Shown here: piece by piece, positions 1 to 10,500 of the stretch | How positions within the stretch are numbered: the first letter of the stretch is position 1 | Layout: each line of letters opens with the position of its first letter | Assembly (NCBI GenBank): GCA_037968475.1 | Contig: JBBKVO010000004.1 | Coordinates: 124,001 to 188,000 of the forward strand | Direction of reading: 5' to 3' | DNA from: SB11 sp037968475 | GTDB lineage: Bacteria; Bacteroidota; Bacteroidia; UBA8524 | Length of the DNA: 64,000 nt | Position numbers and translations under genes: made by a program | The notes under the pieces: generated by a model | What the model was told of the DNA's origin: nothing | Databases searched by the model: none | What the model saw: the letters and a program-made list of their open reading frames with translations, nothing else

Positions 1-495
1 GTACTTGCCTCAATGGTGCGTACAGGCTTTATGGGCTTTTATAACAGAAATATAGGCAACTCACCCTTCGAGCGTTTTTATATGGGTGGAGCGGGGCTAA
101 TAGGCTTTAACCTTGATGGTCGCGAACTTATATCTATGCGCGGTTACCGCGATAACTCTGTTACCCCTCGTTCTATAAATAGCGATGGTACATCGGGCAA
201 CTATGTAGGGGCTACCATATACAATAAATTTACTATGGAGTTGCGCTATCGCGTATCGCCCAACCCACAAGCCACAATATATGTACACAGCTTTTTAGAA
301 GCAGGTAATAGCTGGAGCAGGTTTAAAGATTATAATCCTTACAACCTTTTACGCTCAGGCGGCGTTGGTGTGCGTATATATTTACCTATGTTTGGTTTGT
401 TGGGTGTAGATTGGGGGTATGGATTTGATGCCAACCCATACACACCGGGTTCAAACAAAGGTCAGGTGCACTTTTTCATAGGACAACAATTATAA
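1..495 (+). CDS. bamA: BamA/Omp85 outer-membrane assembly barrel, C-terminal fragment
   Basis: The gene is open at the window's left edge, so only the last 164 codons are visible. They carry the end of a 16-stranded Omp85 barrel: a loop-6-like motif SMRGYRDNS (the VRGF/Y motif that closes the BamA barrel), alternating aromatic strands, and the late strand GVGVRIYLPMFGLLGVDWGYG typical of Bacteroidota BamA. BamA folds and inserts outer-membrane beta-barrels. The protein ends in IGQQL, so the last residue is Leu rather than the usual aromatic. The identification is supported by the next two genes, both Skp/OmpH-like periplasmic chaperones, in the order usual for this phylum. TamA or another Omp85 member is possible but less likely. 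Confidence 0.85.
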   Translation, partial: VLASMVRTGFMGFYNRNIGNSPFERFYMGGAGLIGFNLDGRELISMRGYRDNSVTPRSINSDGTSGNYVGATIYNKFTMELRYRVSPNPQATIYVHSFLEAGNSWSRFKDYNPYNLLRSGGVGVRIYLPMFGLLGVDWGYGFDANPYTPGSNKGQVHFFIGQQL

Positions 496-520
496 GAACT
501 TGCAGAAACAGAATAACAAC

Positions 521-1069
521 ATGAAAAAAATTCTTTGCATTGTAGCATTTTTTATCACCGTGCCACTTTTTGGCCAAAGGTTTGCATATGTAGATAGTGA
601 ATACATACTAAATTTAATGCCCGGCTACAAATCGGCACAAACCGAGTTGAACTTTCTTTCACAACAATGGGAAAAAGAGATTGAAAAAAGGAAAGAAGAA
701 ATAGCTACACTGGAAAAAAACTTGGAAACAGAAAAAATACTGCTTACCGAGGATGTAATAAAAGGCCGTATTGAAGATATTAAAACTAAAAAGAAAGAAC
801 TGGGAGAATACCAACTGGAAAAATTTGGTGTCAACGGGGAACTTTTTAAGAAAAGACAAGAATTGGTAAAACCCATACAAGATAAAGTGTTTGAGGCCAT
901 ACAAAAAGTAGCCAAAGACAATGCCCTTGATTTTATATTTGATAAATCGGGAGGGGTAACCATGTTGTATACCAATGCTAAGTATGACCGAAGTGATGAA
1001 GTGCTAGAAGAATTAGGCATTTCTACTACGGGAGAAGGTGGCGGCCAAGCACCTGAAGAAGAAAAGTAA
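521..1069 (+). CDS. OmpH/Skp family periplasmic chaperone (first copy)
   Basis: A 182-residue secreted protein with an N-terminal signal peptide (MKKILCIVAFF... ending FGQ, about 19 residues). A long charged helical stretch (about residues 40-140, rich in K and E) should form the coiled-coil tentacles of Skp. Skp-like proteins hold unfolded outer-membrane proteins in the periplasm for delivery to BamA. I start at the ATG at 521, because the in-frame TTG at 500 adds seven polar residues ahead of an otherwise perfect signal peptide. It begins 25 nt after the bamA stop and is followed by a second OmpH gene, so bamA-ompH-ompH is very probably one operon. The tail is Gly/Glu-rich (GEGGGQAPEEEK). 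Confidence 0.88.
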   Translation: MKKILCIVAFFITVPLFGQRFAYVDSEYILNLMPGYKSAQTELNFLSQQWEKEIEKRKEEIATLEKNLETEKILLTEDVIKGRIEDIKTKKKELGEYQLEKFGVNGELFKKRQELVKPIQDKVFEAIQKVAKDNALDFIFDKSGGVTMLYTNAKYDRSDEVLEELGISTTGEGGGQAPEEEK

Positions 1070-1145
1070 AAAATAGTTTTACTTTGCATAAAATTTGACC
1101 ACTGACGAGAACTTTTAAAAAAGAAAAACAACTATACAAACGACG

Positions 1146-1676
1146 ATGAAAAACAGCATTAAAACCTTTGCCTTTGCCCTATTTTTATTTGTGTGTGCAA
1201 ACGCGCTACAAGCCCAACACAAGATTGCATACATATATAGCGACTCGCTAATTATATTAATGCCTGAAACAAAAAAGGCTGACTCACTAGTAGCCCAGTA
1301 TGCTAAAAAATACGAAGATGCACTTGCCCGTAAAGAGGATGATTACAACAAAAAATACAAAGAATACCAAGAAGCTATTGCCAAAAATGGTGGTCGTGAG
1401 CCTATAGGTGATCCCTTGTTTGATTTAGTAGTATCAGACCTACAAGAAATGGGACAAGCCATTAACAAACTACAACAAACTGCCCAAACTGAAGTAGCTA
1501 AAAAAAGGCAAGAAGTATACGAGCCTATTATAGAAAAAGCTAAAAAAGCCATAGGTGATGTAGCAAAAGACAAAGGATACACTTACGTTATAGATGCCAG
1601 CATTGGCGGAGTACTTTACTCTCAGCCTAATGACAACATCATTGATGATGTTAAAAAGAAACTAGGTATTAAATAA
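1146..1676 (+). CDS. OmpH/Skp family periplasmic chaperone (second copy)
   Basis: A 176-residue paralogue of the gene before it. It has a signal peptide ending LQAQ, the AYIYSDSLI beta-strand of OmpH, a Lys/Glu/Gln-rich coiled-coil centre (about residues 50-130), and the closing strands TYVIDASIGGVLYSQPN. Predicted role: periplasmic holdase for outer-membrane proteins, acting with BamA. It lies 76 nt downstream of the first copy on the same strand and is followed by an intrinsic terminator at about 1701, which should end the bamA-ompH-ompH operon. Two OmpH genes after bamA is a common Bacteroidota arrangement. Confidence 0.88.
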   Translation: MKNSIKTFAFALFLFVCANALQAQHKIAYIYSDSLIILMPETKKADSLVAQYAKKYEDALARKEDDYNKKYKEYQEAIAKNGGREPIGDPLFDLVVSDLQEMGQAINKLQQTAQTEVAKKRQEVYEPIIEKAKKAIGDVAKDKGYTYVIDASIGGVLYSQPNDNIIDDVKKKLGIK

Positions 1677-1700
1677 TACAGAATAAAAATATTTACACTA

Positions 1701-1730
1701 AAAAGTCCCTTTTTCAAGGGGCTTTTTTTG
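1701..1730 (+). terminator. Intrinsic terminator after the ompH pair
   Basis: A 10-bp stem (AAAAGTCCCT with AGGGGCTTTT, one G-T wobble) around a 6-nt loop, running into a T-tract. It lies 24 nt after the second ompH stop. Its T-tract directly abuts the -7 box of murI. Confidence 0.8.
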
Positions 1731-1731
1731 T

Positions 1732-1739
1732 TACATTTG
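1732..1739 (+). promoter_or_regulatory. Bacteroidetes -7 box (TACATTTG) for murI
   Basis: A perfect TAnnTTTG match, starting two bases after the T-tract of the preceding terminator and ending 6 nt before the GTG at 1746. No clear -33 TTTG is visible because that position is occupied by the terminator hairpin. If used, the transcript would be leaderless or nearly so. Confidence 0.5.
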
Positions 1740-1745
1740 ATACCA

Positions 1746-2564
1746 GTGCAACCCAACCAAAAACCCATAGGCATTTTCGATTCAGGTATTGGAGGCCTCA
1801 CAGTGGCACGTGCCATAGCCAAGCAAATGCCCCACGAAAGTTTTATATACTTTGGCGATACTGCCCACTTGCCCTATGGTGATAAATCGAGCGAGGCAAT
1901 AAAGCATTATTCAAAAAAAATAACAGCCTTTTTGCTTTCGCACCATTGTAAAATGGTGGTGATTGCCTGTAATACAGCCTCATCAGTAGGCTATCAGGCA
2001 TTGCTGCCCATGTTTGCCGATAAAGATTTATTGGTAAATGTAATAGACCCTGTATCGTTACACGTTGCGCAGAATATAGCACAAGGCAAGGTGGGTATAA
2101 TAGCCACCAAGCGCACCGTTAGTACCCGTGCTTACTCAAAAAAGATAAAAAAGGCTGCACCCAACCTGCAAGCATCAGAATTGGCAACGCCTCTTTTAGC
2201 ACCTATGATAGAAGAAGGCTTTTATAACAACAATATTAGTCAAACCATCATAAACAGCTATTTAGATAAAAAGCCGCTTAATGATATTGATGCGCTGGTA
2301 TTGGGCTGCACCCACTATCCGCTAATACAAAACCAGATAGAAAAGTATTATCAAAAGAACAAAAACCACGTACAGGTAATAGACTCAGCTACTGTGGTTG
2401 CTAAACAGGTAGAAGCAGTGCTAAAAGCTAAACAGCTGCTAAACACTGAGGGGACGCCCGATTATAAATTCTTTGTATCAGACTATACAACAGCATTTGA
2501 AACCACAGCACGTATATTTTTTATGGAGAAAGTGAAGTTGGAATATTTCCCCATGTGGCAATAG
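1746..2564 (+). CDS. murI: Glutamate racemase
   Basis: Converts L-glutamate to D-glutamate for peptidoglycan in the cytoplasm. From the GTG at 1746 the protein has 272 residues, the normal family length, and opens with the hallmark IGIFDSGIGGLTV. The two catalytic cysteines are present in ACNTAS (Cys75) and GCTHYPL (Cys188), with FGDTAHLPYG between them. The frame is open back to a TTG at 1728, but that codon lies in the terminator T-tract, and a perfect -7 box sits at 1732-1739, so I prefer GTG 1746. The next gene starts one base after the stop, which suggests co-transcription. Confidence 0.93.
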   Translation: MQPNQKPIGIFDSGIGGLTVARAIAKQMPHESFIYFGDTAHLPYGDKSSEAIKHYSKKITAFLLSHHCKMVVIACNTASSVGYQALLPMFADKDLLVNVIDPVSLHVAQNIAQGKVGIIATKRTVSTRAYSKKIKKAAPNLQASELATPLLAPMIEEGFYNNNISQTIINSYLDKKPLNDIDALVLGCTHYPLIQNQIEKYYQKNKNHVQVIDSATVVAKQVEAVLKAKQLLNTEGTPDYKFFVSDYTTAFETTARIFFMEKVKLEYFPMWQ

Positions 2565-2565
2565 A

Positions 2566-3504
2566 ATGGAGCAAAAAGGCACTATACTTATTATTGATGA
2601 TGTACACCAATACCTTGTGGAGCAACTGCCCACTATTGGTTATAAGGTAGATTACAGGCCTGCCATTAAACAGGATGAAGTAATACCTATAATAGGTAAG
2701 TATGTGGGCCTTATAGTACGTTCAAAAACCATTATTGATAAAGAGGTACTGCAAGCTGCCACACAACTAAAGTTTATAGGTAGGGCAGGCTCAGGCCTTG
2801 AGATTATCGATTTAGAATTTGCCAAAAGCAAAGGCATAGTTTACTTTAATACGCCCGAAGGAAACAAAGATGCCGTAGCCGAGCAAGCTGCGGGTATGCT
2901 GCTATCGCTAATTACCAATATTCATAAATCATACATAGAAATAAAAAACGATTTTGTATGGGATAGAGAAGGCAATAGGGGAGTAGAATTATCAAGCCTC
3001 ACCGTTGGTATTGTGGGCTATGGAAATACAGGCAGCTCATTTGCCCAAAAACTTAGCGGCTTTGGTTGCAAAATACTAGCCTACGATAAATACAAAACAG
3101 ATTTTGGCAATGCCCATGTACAGGAGGTTGATATGGAAACCCTATACCAACAAGCCGATGTGCTTAGTTTTCATATACCATTAACTATTGAAACAAAGGA
3201 GCTTATCAACACCCAATACCTATCAAGATTTCATAAAAACGTATTCTTACTCAATCTATCAAGAGGTAAAATAATGCGTACTGCCGATATTATCACCGCA
3301 TTGCAAAGTGGCAAACTACGCGGCGTAGCGCTGGATGTGTTGGAAAATGAAAACCTACCCTCATATTCTTTCGACGAACGTTTGCAACTTTCCAACCTGC
3401 TGACCTTTCCTAACGTTATTATAACAAGTCACACAGGTGGCTGGACTCATGAATCCTATTACAAGATTTCATACTATCTGTTTCAAAAAATAAAACAGTT
3501 GTAA
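2566..3504 (+). CDS. D-isomer-specific 2-hydroxyacid dehydrogenase (phosphoglycerate dehydrogenase-like)
   Basis: A 312-residue NAD-dependent dehydrogenase of the D-2-hydroxyacid family, probably acting on 3-phosphoglycerate or a related 2-hydroxy acid. Visible features are the split substrate domain (IVRSKTIIDKEVL, GRAGSGLEIID), the Rossmann motif GIVGYGNTGSSFAQKL near residue 148, the catalytic Arg in LNLSRGKIM, the Glu region VLENENLP, and the catalytic His in ITSHTGGWT. There is no ACT regulatory domain, so it is the short PGDH type. It begins one base after the murI stop. Exact substrate is not certain; serA is the likeliest role but I do not assign the symbol. Confidence 0.85.
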   Translation: MEQKGTILIIDDVHQYLVEQLPTIGYKVDYRPAIKQDEVIPIIGKYVGLIVRSKTIIDKEVLQAATQLKFIGRAGSGLEIIDLEFAKSKGIVYFNTPEGNKDAVAEQAAGMLLSLITNIHKSYIEIKNDFVWDREGNRGVELSSLTVGIVGYGNTGSSFAQKLSGFGCKILAYDKYKTDFGNAHVQEVDMETLYQQADVLSFHIPLTIETKELINTQYLSRFHKNVFLLNLSRGKIMRTADIITALQSGKLRGVALDVLENENLPSYSFDERLQLSNLLTFPNVIITSHTGGWTHESYYKISYYLFQKIKQL

Positions 3505-3591
3505 AAAAATCTTACTGCGCACTGTTTCATAAATAGCCCCCTCCACAAGGGCTTAGCAACCTATTTTTCTTCACCCTTAAAATACCTATTT

Positions 3592-6500
3592 ATGAAAAGG
3601 ATACTATACCTATGCCTTTACCTTATGCTGCCTTGTGCCCTAATAGCCCAAACCACCACGGGCGAAATAAGAGTTACCGTAAAAGATAAAGATACCAAAG
3701 AACCTATTGACTACGCTTTAGTAGCAGTGAAACAAGACGGTAAAGTAATAGCCAATGACTATACGGACGAAAGCGGAAAATTCACTTTTAGGCGTTTAAA
3801 TATAGGCAAATACAGCGTTTTTGTACAGTTTGTAGGGTATACATCACAAGAGATTACTGATGTAGAAGTATTGCAAGAGCGGCACACGGCGGTAGCTATT
3901 ATGCTCGAATCTTCAACTGCAATTACTCCTGAGGTTGTGTTTACAGGCTATATAAAGTTACCACCAATTGAACCCAAAGTTCATGATGTAGACGAAAACC
4001 CATTAAGAGGAAGTCTTACCGCTATGCTAAATCAAGCACCACGCACGTTTGCTTTAGATGGTGGCGGATTAAGTATTAATGGTTCTAGGCCAAATGCAAA
4101 TAGGGTATTGTGGAATGGGGTTTGGCTTACCAATAGTAATATATCAGGTTTTCCATCAAATGCTGTTAATATAGCCGTAACCCTTAGTGGTTTCTCGGCA
4201 GAGTATGGCGATTTTTTGGGTGGAGCAATAAATATTACCACACCAAGGCCAACATTGGCAACTGTGCGCAAGGTTGAGGTGATAAGCTCAAGCCTTTTTG
4301 ATAAATACCATAACAACTATGCCGAGGCATTTTTTATGGGGCCTTTATGGGTAAAAAACAGAAGAAGAGAAGGAGATACAGCTAAAGTGAAATTGGGCTA
4401 TATGCTTTCGGCCAATTTTCAGCACCAAGCTGATAGAATACCCCCTGCGGGTGGGGTGTGGCGTTTAAAACCCGATAAATTAAAAGAGTTGGAGGCAGAG
4501 CCTATACGCTCGGCACCCAAAGGATTAGGGTTTGTGCCCGCTGCCGAGTTTATTACCCAAAACGATTTGGAGCACGTAAGTGCCAACCAAAACGTACCAT
4601 CAACCAATACTTCGGCCATTGGCGAGCTAAACTTTACACCTAATAATAGTATACAAGTACTGTTGGGGGCAAAGTACGATTATGGCAATGCCTATAATTA
4701 TAACTATGACAACAGTTTATTTAATGCGGCCAATAATTCGCAAACCATAAGTCATAACCTGCTTACCTACATTAACCTTACTCACACACTAAAGGTTAAA
4801 GAAGGCGGGGTACTAAAAGATGCTTATTACAACCTACGATTAGATTACCAGTTGGATAAAAGCACCACACAAGACCCTTTGCATGGCGACGACTTTTTTA
4901 GCTATGGGCATATAGGCAAGTTTACTACCTATTCCACACCTGCCTACGAGCTAAGAACGGGAGGCGAAAATGGCAACCCTGATACCGTGTGGGCAAACGG
5001 ACAAAAGTATTACCTGAAAAACTACTACCGCCAAACAGGCGATAGGTTAATAGATACTATGGTAGCTTTTGACCGAAGCAACACACACAACCCCTTACGT
5101 GCTAACTATACCGATGCCTTTTACCGCCTGTTAGGGCAAGACAACATAAACTCTATTACACAAATACGTAGTAGCAGTGCTGGCTTGGTGAACGGCCAAA
5201 ATCCTATAGGTGTGTATTCTAATATGTGGAACAATGTGGGCTTGGGCGTACAAGGCTATGGCAAAGGCCAAAGCGAGCAAATAGGCATAAACGCCTCAGG
5301 CCAATTGAGCACTAAAATACACGAGCTACGTTTTGGGGTTTATTTTGAACAACGTATACAACGCCGTTGGAGCTTAACAGATGCCAACGGGTTGTGGACG
5401 TTGATGTGGCAACTGGCCAATAACGGGTTGGCGCTGGATACCGACAACCCGATATTGGTTACAGATGCTAATGGTGTATTTAACGATACAGTACGTTATG
5501 GTTTTAAACAAACCGAAGCACAATCGACCTTTGATGTTCGTTTGCGCCAAAAACTTATGGCCGATGGAGCAGTGGATGCCAATGGTAATCGTATTACCCA
5601 GACTAGTTTTATAGATGTACACTCGTTTGACCCCCGTACCTTTAAGCTAAATATGTTTAGTGCCGATGAGTTGCTAAACAACGGTAATAACTATGTGAGC
5701 TATTATGGCTACGATTATTTGGGCAATACCCAAAAGGGTAGCAGCAGCATAACTAATTTTATTAGTGATAAACAAAACCGTAATGTGGGGGCATATATGC
5801 CCACCTATGCAGCCGCTTTTGTGCAAGACAAAATGATATTTGGTGATGTAACTGTACGTGCAGGCTTGCGTGTAGAGCGTTTTGATAACAATCAACCCGT
5901 ACTAAAAGACCCGTTTTTATTGTACGATGCCAAAACAGTGGGTGAGGTGAAAGAGATAAATGGAAAAACAATTGAGCATCCCAATGGTGTAGGTAATAAC
6001 TATACGGTGTATGTTGATGATGCACGTAACCCAACAAAAGTAACGGGCTACCGCAATGGTACCACGTGGTATAATGCGCAAGGCTTGCAAGTGGCCGACC
6101 CTGCTGTGATTGCTGAAAAATCAAAGGGTAGCACCATACAACCTTATTTGGTAAATGCAGGGCAAACCAGCGTAAATGCAAGTGCTTTTGGCGATTACAA
6201 ACCACAAATAATGGTACTGCCTCGTTTGTATTTTGAATTTCCTATCAACCAAATGGCACGTTTTTATGCCAGCTACGATGTATTGGCGCAACGACCTACC
6301 AATAACTTTGCAACTGTAGCCCAATACTACTTTTTACCTTTTAACCCCACTGATGTTATAGGCAACCCTGATTTGAAGCCACAACAATCTTTTAATTATG
6401 AGTTAGGCTTTCAACAAAGGCTATCAACAAAATCAGCTTTATCACTTTCAGCAGCCTATATAGAACAGCGTAACCTTATACAATTATATAAGTACAACTA

Positions 6501-7275
6501 TGCCTACCCTGTAAGCTATACCTCGTTTGCTAACATCGATTTTTCAACAGTAAAAAGTTTTACAGCTCAGTATACTTATGCCGCTACAAAAAGTTTGAAT
6601 TTAGATGTATCATACACCCTTCAGTTTGCTGATGGTACAGGTTCATCGGCAGGTTCGCAACAGGCATTGGTAGCATCGGGGCAACCCAATTTACGTACGC
6701 TATTCCCCCTTAGTTTTGATGTACGCAACAACCTGAAACTAAATGCTACGTACTATACACAAAGAGGTGATAACTATAAAGGCCCAACCATAAAAGGGAA
6801 ACAAGTATTTGCCAATATGGGTATAGTTGTAAATCTAAATGCGTTTTCGGGTTTGCCTTATACACCCAACCAACAACCCACAGCCAATGCACAAAGAGGC
6901 GTAGCAACACGCAGCCCTATAAAAGGCACTCCTTTTGGAGCCAGATTGCCTTGGCAATTGCAAAACGATATAAGTATTTTTAAAGATGTACCCGTGCATT
7001 TGGGCAGAAACGATGTAGGTCGCCACAAAATGGGTGTACTACGCTTTAGCCTATGGGGCAATAATTTTTTCAACATAAAAAACATACGTGCTATACACTC
7101 CTATACAGGGTCATCAAATACAGATGGTTGGTTGGCATCGGCACAAGGGCAAAAAGCTGCACAAGAGGCAGTTAGCCAACAAGCATTTATTGATTTATAT
7201 AATACTGCATTGGCAAACCCTGGTTTTTATACCATGCCACGTAGGATAAGATTTGGCGTATCGCTTACTTTTTAG
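3592..7275 (+). CDS. TonB-dependent receptor with carboxypeptidase-regulatory-like domain (paralogue 1)
   Basis: A 1227-residue outer-membrane receptor. After a signal peptide (ending LIAQ) comes a carboxypeptidase-D regulatory-like beta-sandwich (about residues 24-105: TGEIRVTVKDKDTKEPIDYALV...). A plug domain follows (around LSINGSRPNANRVLWNGVWL and SAEYGDFLGGAINITTP), then a large barrel ending RRIRFGVSLTF with a terminal Phe. It should import an unidentified ligand using TonB energy. No SusD partner is adjacent, so it is not a canonical SusCD pair. It is a clear paralogue of the next gene, sharing long stretches such as SSLFDKYH, VKYDY-like strands and FNPT..I.NP.LKPQ. By eye its codons are less biased than those of that paralogue, which may mean lower expression. 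Confidence 0.88.
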   Translation: MKRILYLCLYLMLPCALIAQTTTGEIRVTVKDKDTKEPIDYALVAVKQDGKVIANDYTDESGKFTFRRLNIGKYSVFVQFVGYTSQEITDVEVLQERHTAVAIMLESSTAITPEVVFTGYIKLPPIEPKVHDVDENPLRGSLTAMLNQAPRTFALDGGGLSINGSRPNANRVLWNGVWLTNSNISGFPSNAVNIAVTLSGFSAEYGDFLGGAINITTPRPTLATVRKVEVISSSLFDKYHNNYAEAFFMGPLWVKNRRREGDTAKVKLGYMLSANFQHQADRIPPAGGVWRLKPDKLKELEAEPIRSAPKGLGFVPAAEFITQNDLEHVSANQNVPSTNTSAIGELNFTPNNSIQVLLGAKYDYGNAYNYNYDNSLFNAANNSQTISHNLLTYINLTHTLKVKEGGVLKDAYYNLRLDYQLDKSTTQDPLHGDDFFSYGHIGKFTTYSTPAYELRTGGENGNPDTVWANGQKYYLKNYYRQTGDRLIDTMVAFDRSNTHNPLRANYTDAFYRLLGQDNINSITQIRSSSAGLVNGQNPIGVYSNMWNNVGLGVQGYGKGQSEQIGINASGQLSTKIHELRFGVYFEQRIQRRWSLTDANGLWTLMWQLANNGLALDTDNPILVTDANGVFNDTVRYGFKQTEAQSTFDVRLRQKLMADGAVDANGNRITQTSFIDVHSFDPRTFKLNMFSADELLNNGNNYVSYYGYDYLGNTQKGSSSITNFISDKQNRNVGAYMPTYAAAFVQDKMIFGDVTVRAGLRVERFDNNQPVLKDPFLLYDAKTVGEVKEINGKTIEHPNGVGNNYTVYVDDARNPTKVTGYRNGTTWYNAQGLQVADPAVIAEKSKGSTIQPYLVNAGQTSVNASAFGDYKPQIMVLPRLYFEFPINQMARFYASYDVLAQRPTNNFATVAQYYFLPFNPTDVIGNPDLKPQQSFNYELGFQQRLSTKSALSLSAAYIEQRNLIQLYKYNYAYPVSYTSFANIDFSTVKSFTAQYTYAATKSLNLDVSYTLQFADGTGSSAGSQQALVASGQPNLRTLFPLSFDVRNNLKLNATYYTQRGDNYKGPTIKGKQVFANMGIVVNLNAFSGLPYTPNQQPTANAQRGVATRSPIKGTPFGARLPWQLQNDISIFKDVPVHLGRNDVGRHKMGVLRFSLWGNNFFNIKNIRAIHSYTGSSNTDGWLASAQGQKAAQEAVSQQAFIDLYNTALANPGFYTMPRRIRFGVSLTF

Positions 7276-7567
7276 GCGAAATAAAAATAACTTATAACAA
7301 ATAATTCAGTTGATAATAAGGATATTGCAACGGTGAAAACGAAAAAAAATTGTGAGCATTACAACCCTACTTGTAAATATATCGTTAGTATAGCCACAAA
7401 GGCTATTACGATTAGTCGGGTAAAACTGATAGTTGATACAAATGAAGTGGAATTAATAAAAGTAAATGTTTAGTGTTTTTTTGTGCTAAGTGTAAAATTA
7501 ATTTTAAATTGTGCCCCCAATTTTAGGGGTAAACCCAAGAGTTGTAATAATACCAAACCAAGCTGAT

Positions 7568-10500
7568 ATGAGAAGAAAAGTCTACCTGTTTTTACTAGGT
7601 GTTTTAATTTCTGCGGGTGCCATTGCACAGTCGCAGTTAGGCGAGATTAGGGGAACTGTCCTAGACATGGACACAAAAGAACCCTTAATTGGTGCCACAG
7701 TTCAAGCCACACAAGGAGGACAGCGCATTACCGGTGCTGCTACAAATCTTGATGGTAAGTTTCAGATTAAAGGGTTAAAACCTGGTAAGTATGATATATT
7801 AGTATCCTACTCAGGTTATCAGTCTAAGAAGATTGAAGAATTAACCGTTCGTCCTGATGCTATCACCTTTCAAGATGTTCAAATTGGAGAGGCTGTTTTA
7901 GATGTAGGAACAGTAGTAATTACAGAAAAAGCTCGCCCTCCTATTGTAAAAGGAGATGAGTTAGGTCGTACAATCGACAACGTTAAAAAAATCCCTACCC
8001 GTAGTGTAAACGGTTTAACTAATACAGTTGCCGGTACTTTATCTATTGATGGTGGTACACCTAGTTTTAGGGGTGCTCGTTCATCAGGTACAGCCTACTA
8101 TATAGATGGAGTAAGGGTAATTGGTAACATTAACTTACCTCAAAGTGGTATAGGTCAAACCAACGTTATCACAGGTGGTGTATCGGCAGAATACGGAGAT
8201 TTCACGGGTGGTGCCATCAGTATCACTACACCTCCACCATCAAGCCGTTTCAATGCTCACTTCGAAGGTATTACCTCTAGCTTGTTTGATAAATACCATT
8301 ACAACCTTATAGAGATGGCTTTTACAGGTCCTATGATGATTAAAAACAAAGGACGTTCAACCGAACGTACTGTTTTGGGTTACTCTTTTGCGGGTAACTT
8401 TAACTATCAGGCCGACCGTTCTCCATCTGCTATCGGTGTTTGGAGAGTGAAAGAAGATAAACTAAAAGAATTAGAAGAAACTCCAATTCGTTCAGCACCA
8501 CAAGGACAGGGTTTTGTGCCTTCGGCTGAATTTATAACAAAATCTGATTTGGTAAATGTACAGGCTAGCCCTAATGTACCTTCTTATGTTGTTACTGCTA
8601 TTGGTAACTTAAACTATGCACCAACTGATAAAGTACAAGTAATATTTGGTGCTAAATACGATTACGTTAACAACGTAAACTATAACTATAACAACAACCT
8701 TTTCAACTATAACAACAATTCACAAAGTATTCAACACAGTTTGTTAAGTTATTTAAGCTTCACCCAAAGGTTAATTACCTCTGAAGATAATAAAGATAAT
8801 GCTAAACGTTTGGTTGAAAGTGCATACTACACCGTAAGGATAGAATACCAATCGAATTGGAATACTAGCCAAGACGTAGTTCACAAAGACAATATTTTTG
8901 ACTACGGTTATTTAGGGCGTTTCAAAACATATAGCCGCCCTGCATTTGAGTTTGTGGGTGGAGGTAACGAAAACTCGTCGCCCGATACAATTAATTATAA
9001 TGGACAAACCTATTATATTAAAAACTACTACCGCCAAACAGGTAACAGACCAACGGATACCTTATTTACTTTCGACCGTAATAATACACGTAACCCAATA
9101 CGTGCCAACTATACCTCATCATACTACAATCTATTAGGTCAAGATGCTATCAACTCTATATTTGATGTACGTAGTAGCAACGCGGGTTTGGTTAATGGAC
9201 AAAATCCTATTGCCATCTACTCTCAGATGTGGAATAACGTGGGTACTTTAACATCAGGTTACGGTAAAAGCCAAAACGAACAATACAGTTTGAATGCCTC
9301 GGGTGAGGTGAGTATAAAAGGACATGACTTAAAGTTTGGTGTGTATTACGAACAAAGGGTATCTCGCTCTTGGAACGTATCATCAAACGGTTTATGGACT
9401 TTGATGTGGCAGTTAATGAACAATGGTATAGAGTTAGATAAATCGAACCCATTACCTGTGTTTGACGAAAATGGTATCTTTAAAGATACTGTTCGTTACA
9501 ACTACCGTCAATCAGATGGTCAATCAACATTTGATAAAAACTTTAGAAACAGATTAATAGCTCGTGGTGTTACTGACAACTACGGCAACCCTATTACACA
9601 AACATCTTATGTTGATGTAAACTCTTTCGATCCTAATGATTTCCAACTAAGTGATTTTAGTGCTGATGAGTTGCTAAACAATGGTAACCGTTATGTAAAC
9701 TATTTCGGTTACGATTATCTAGGTAATAAAATCAGTGGAAATCGTGGCATAAGCGATTTCTTAGACCCAAGCAAACGCGAAATAGGTGCTTATATGCCTA
9801 TATATTCAGCCATGTTTGTGCAAGATAAATTTGCCTTTAAAGATTTGATTTTCCGTATTGGTGTTCGTGTTGAAAGGTTTGATAATAACCTTCCGGTACT
9901 AAAAGATCCATTCTCACTATACCCAATACGTTCAGCAAATGAAGTAAAAGAAATTGGCGGTAGCGAAGTTTCTCATCCAAATAGTATTGGCGGCGACTAT
10001 GCTGTATATGTAGATAACGTAAAAAACCCAAGCCGTATTTTGGGTTACCGTAATGGTATCGAGTGGTTTAATAAAGACGGTATAAAAGTAGCTGACCCTT
10101 CAGTAATTGCTAATGCATCACGTACAGGTAAAATTCAACCTTACTTGGTAGATAGCGAAAAAGAGATAGTAACTTCAGCATCGTTTACCGATTACAAACC
10201 AACAATAAATGTGTTGCCCCGTATATGGTTTGATTTTCCTATCAACCAAGCATCAAGGTTTTTTGCCAGCTATGATGTTATAGCACAAAGGCCATCAAAC
10301 ATATTTACTACTGTTGATGATTATTTCTACCTAAGGTTTAATCCTACTAACATTATCAATAACCCTAATTTGAAACCACAAACTACTACTGATTATGAGT
10401 TGGGTTTCAAACAAAGGCTTACTGATAATACATCAGCATACCAAGCAGCACTTAGTATAGTAGCTTCGTATCGTGAGCAACGTAACCTTATACAATTGTT

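Noticed and set aside
500..520. TTG start extending the first OmpH gene
   Set aside because: It adds seven polar residues ahead of a clean signal peptide beginning at ATG 521.
3528..3551. Hairpin AGCCC/GGGCT after the dehydrogenase gene as a terminator
   Set aside because: Only a 5-bp stem with a long loop and no following T-tract.
7333..7473. A 46-residue frame starting at GTG between the two TonB receptors
   Set aside because: Too short, no recognisable motif, no promoter or ribosome-binding context; composition is compatible with chance.
9837..10031. Antisense frames inside the TonB receptor and other large genes
   Set aside because: They are shadows of strongly supported genes; no independent start context or protein features.
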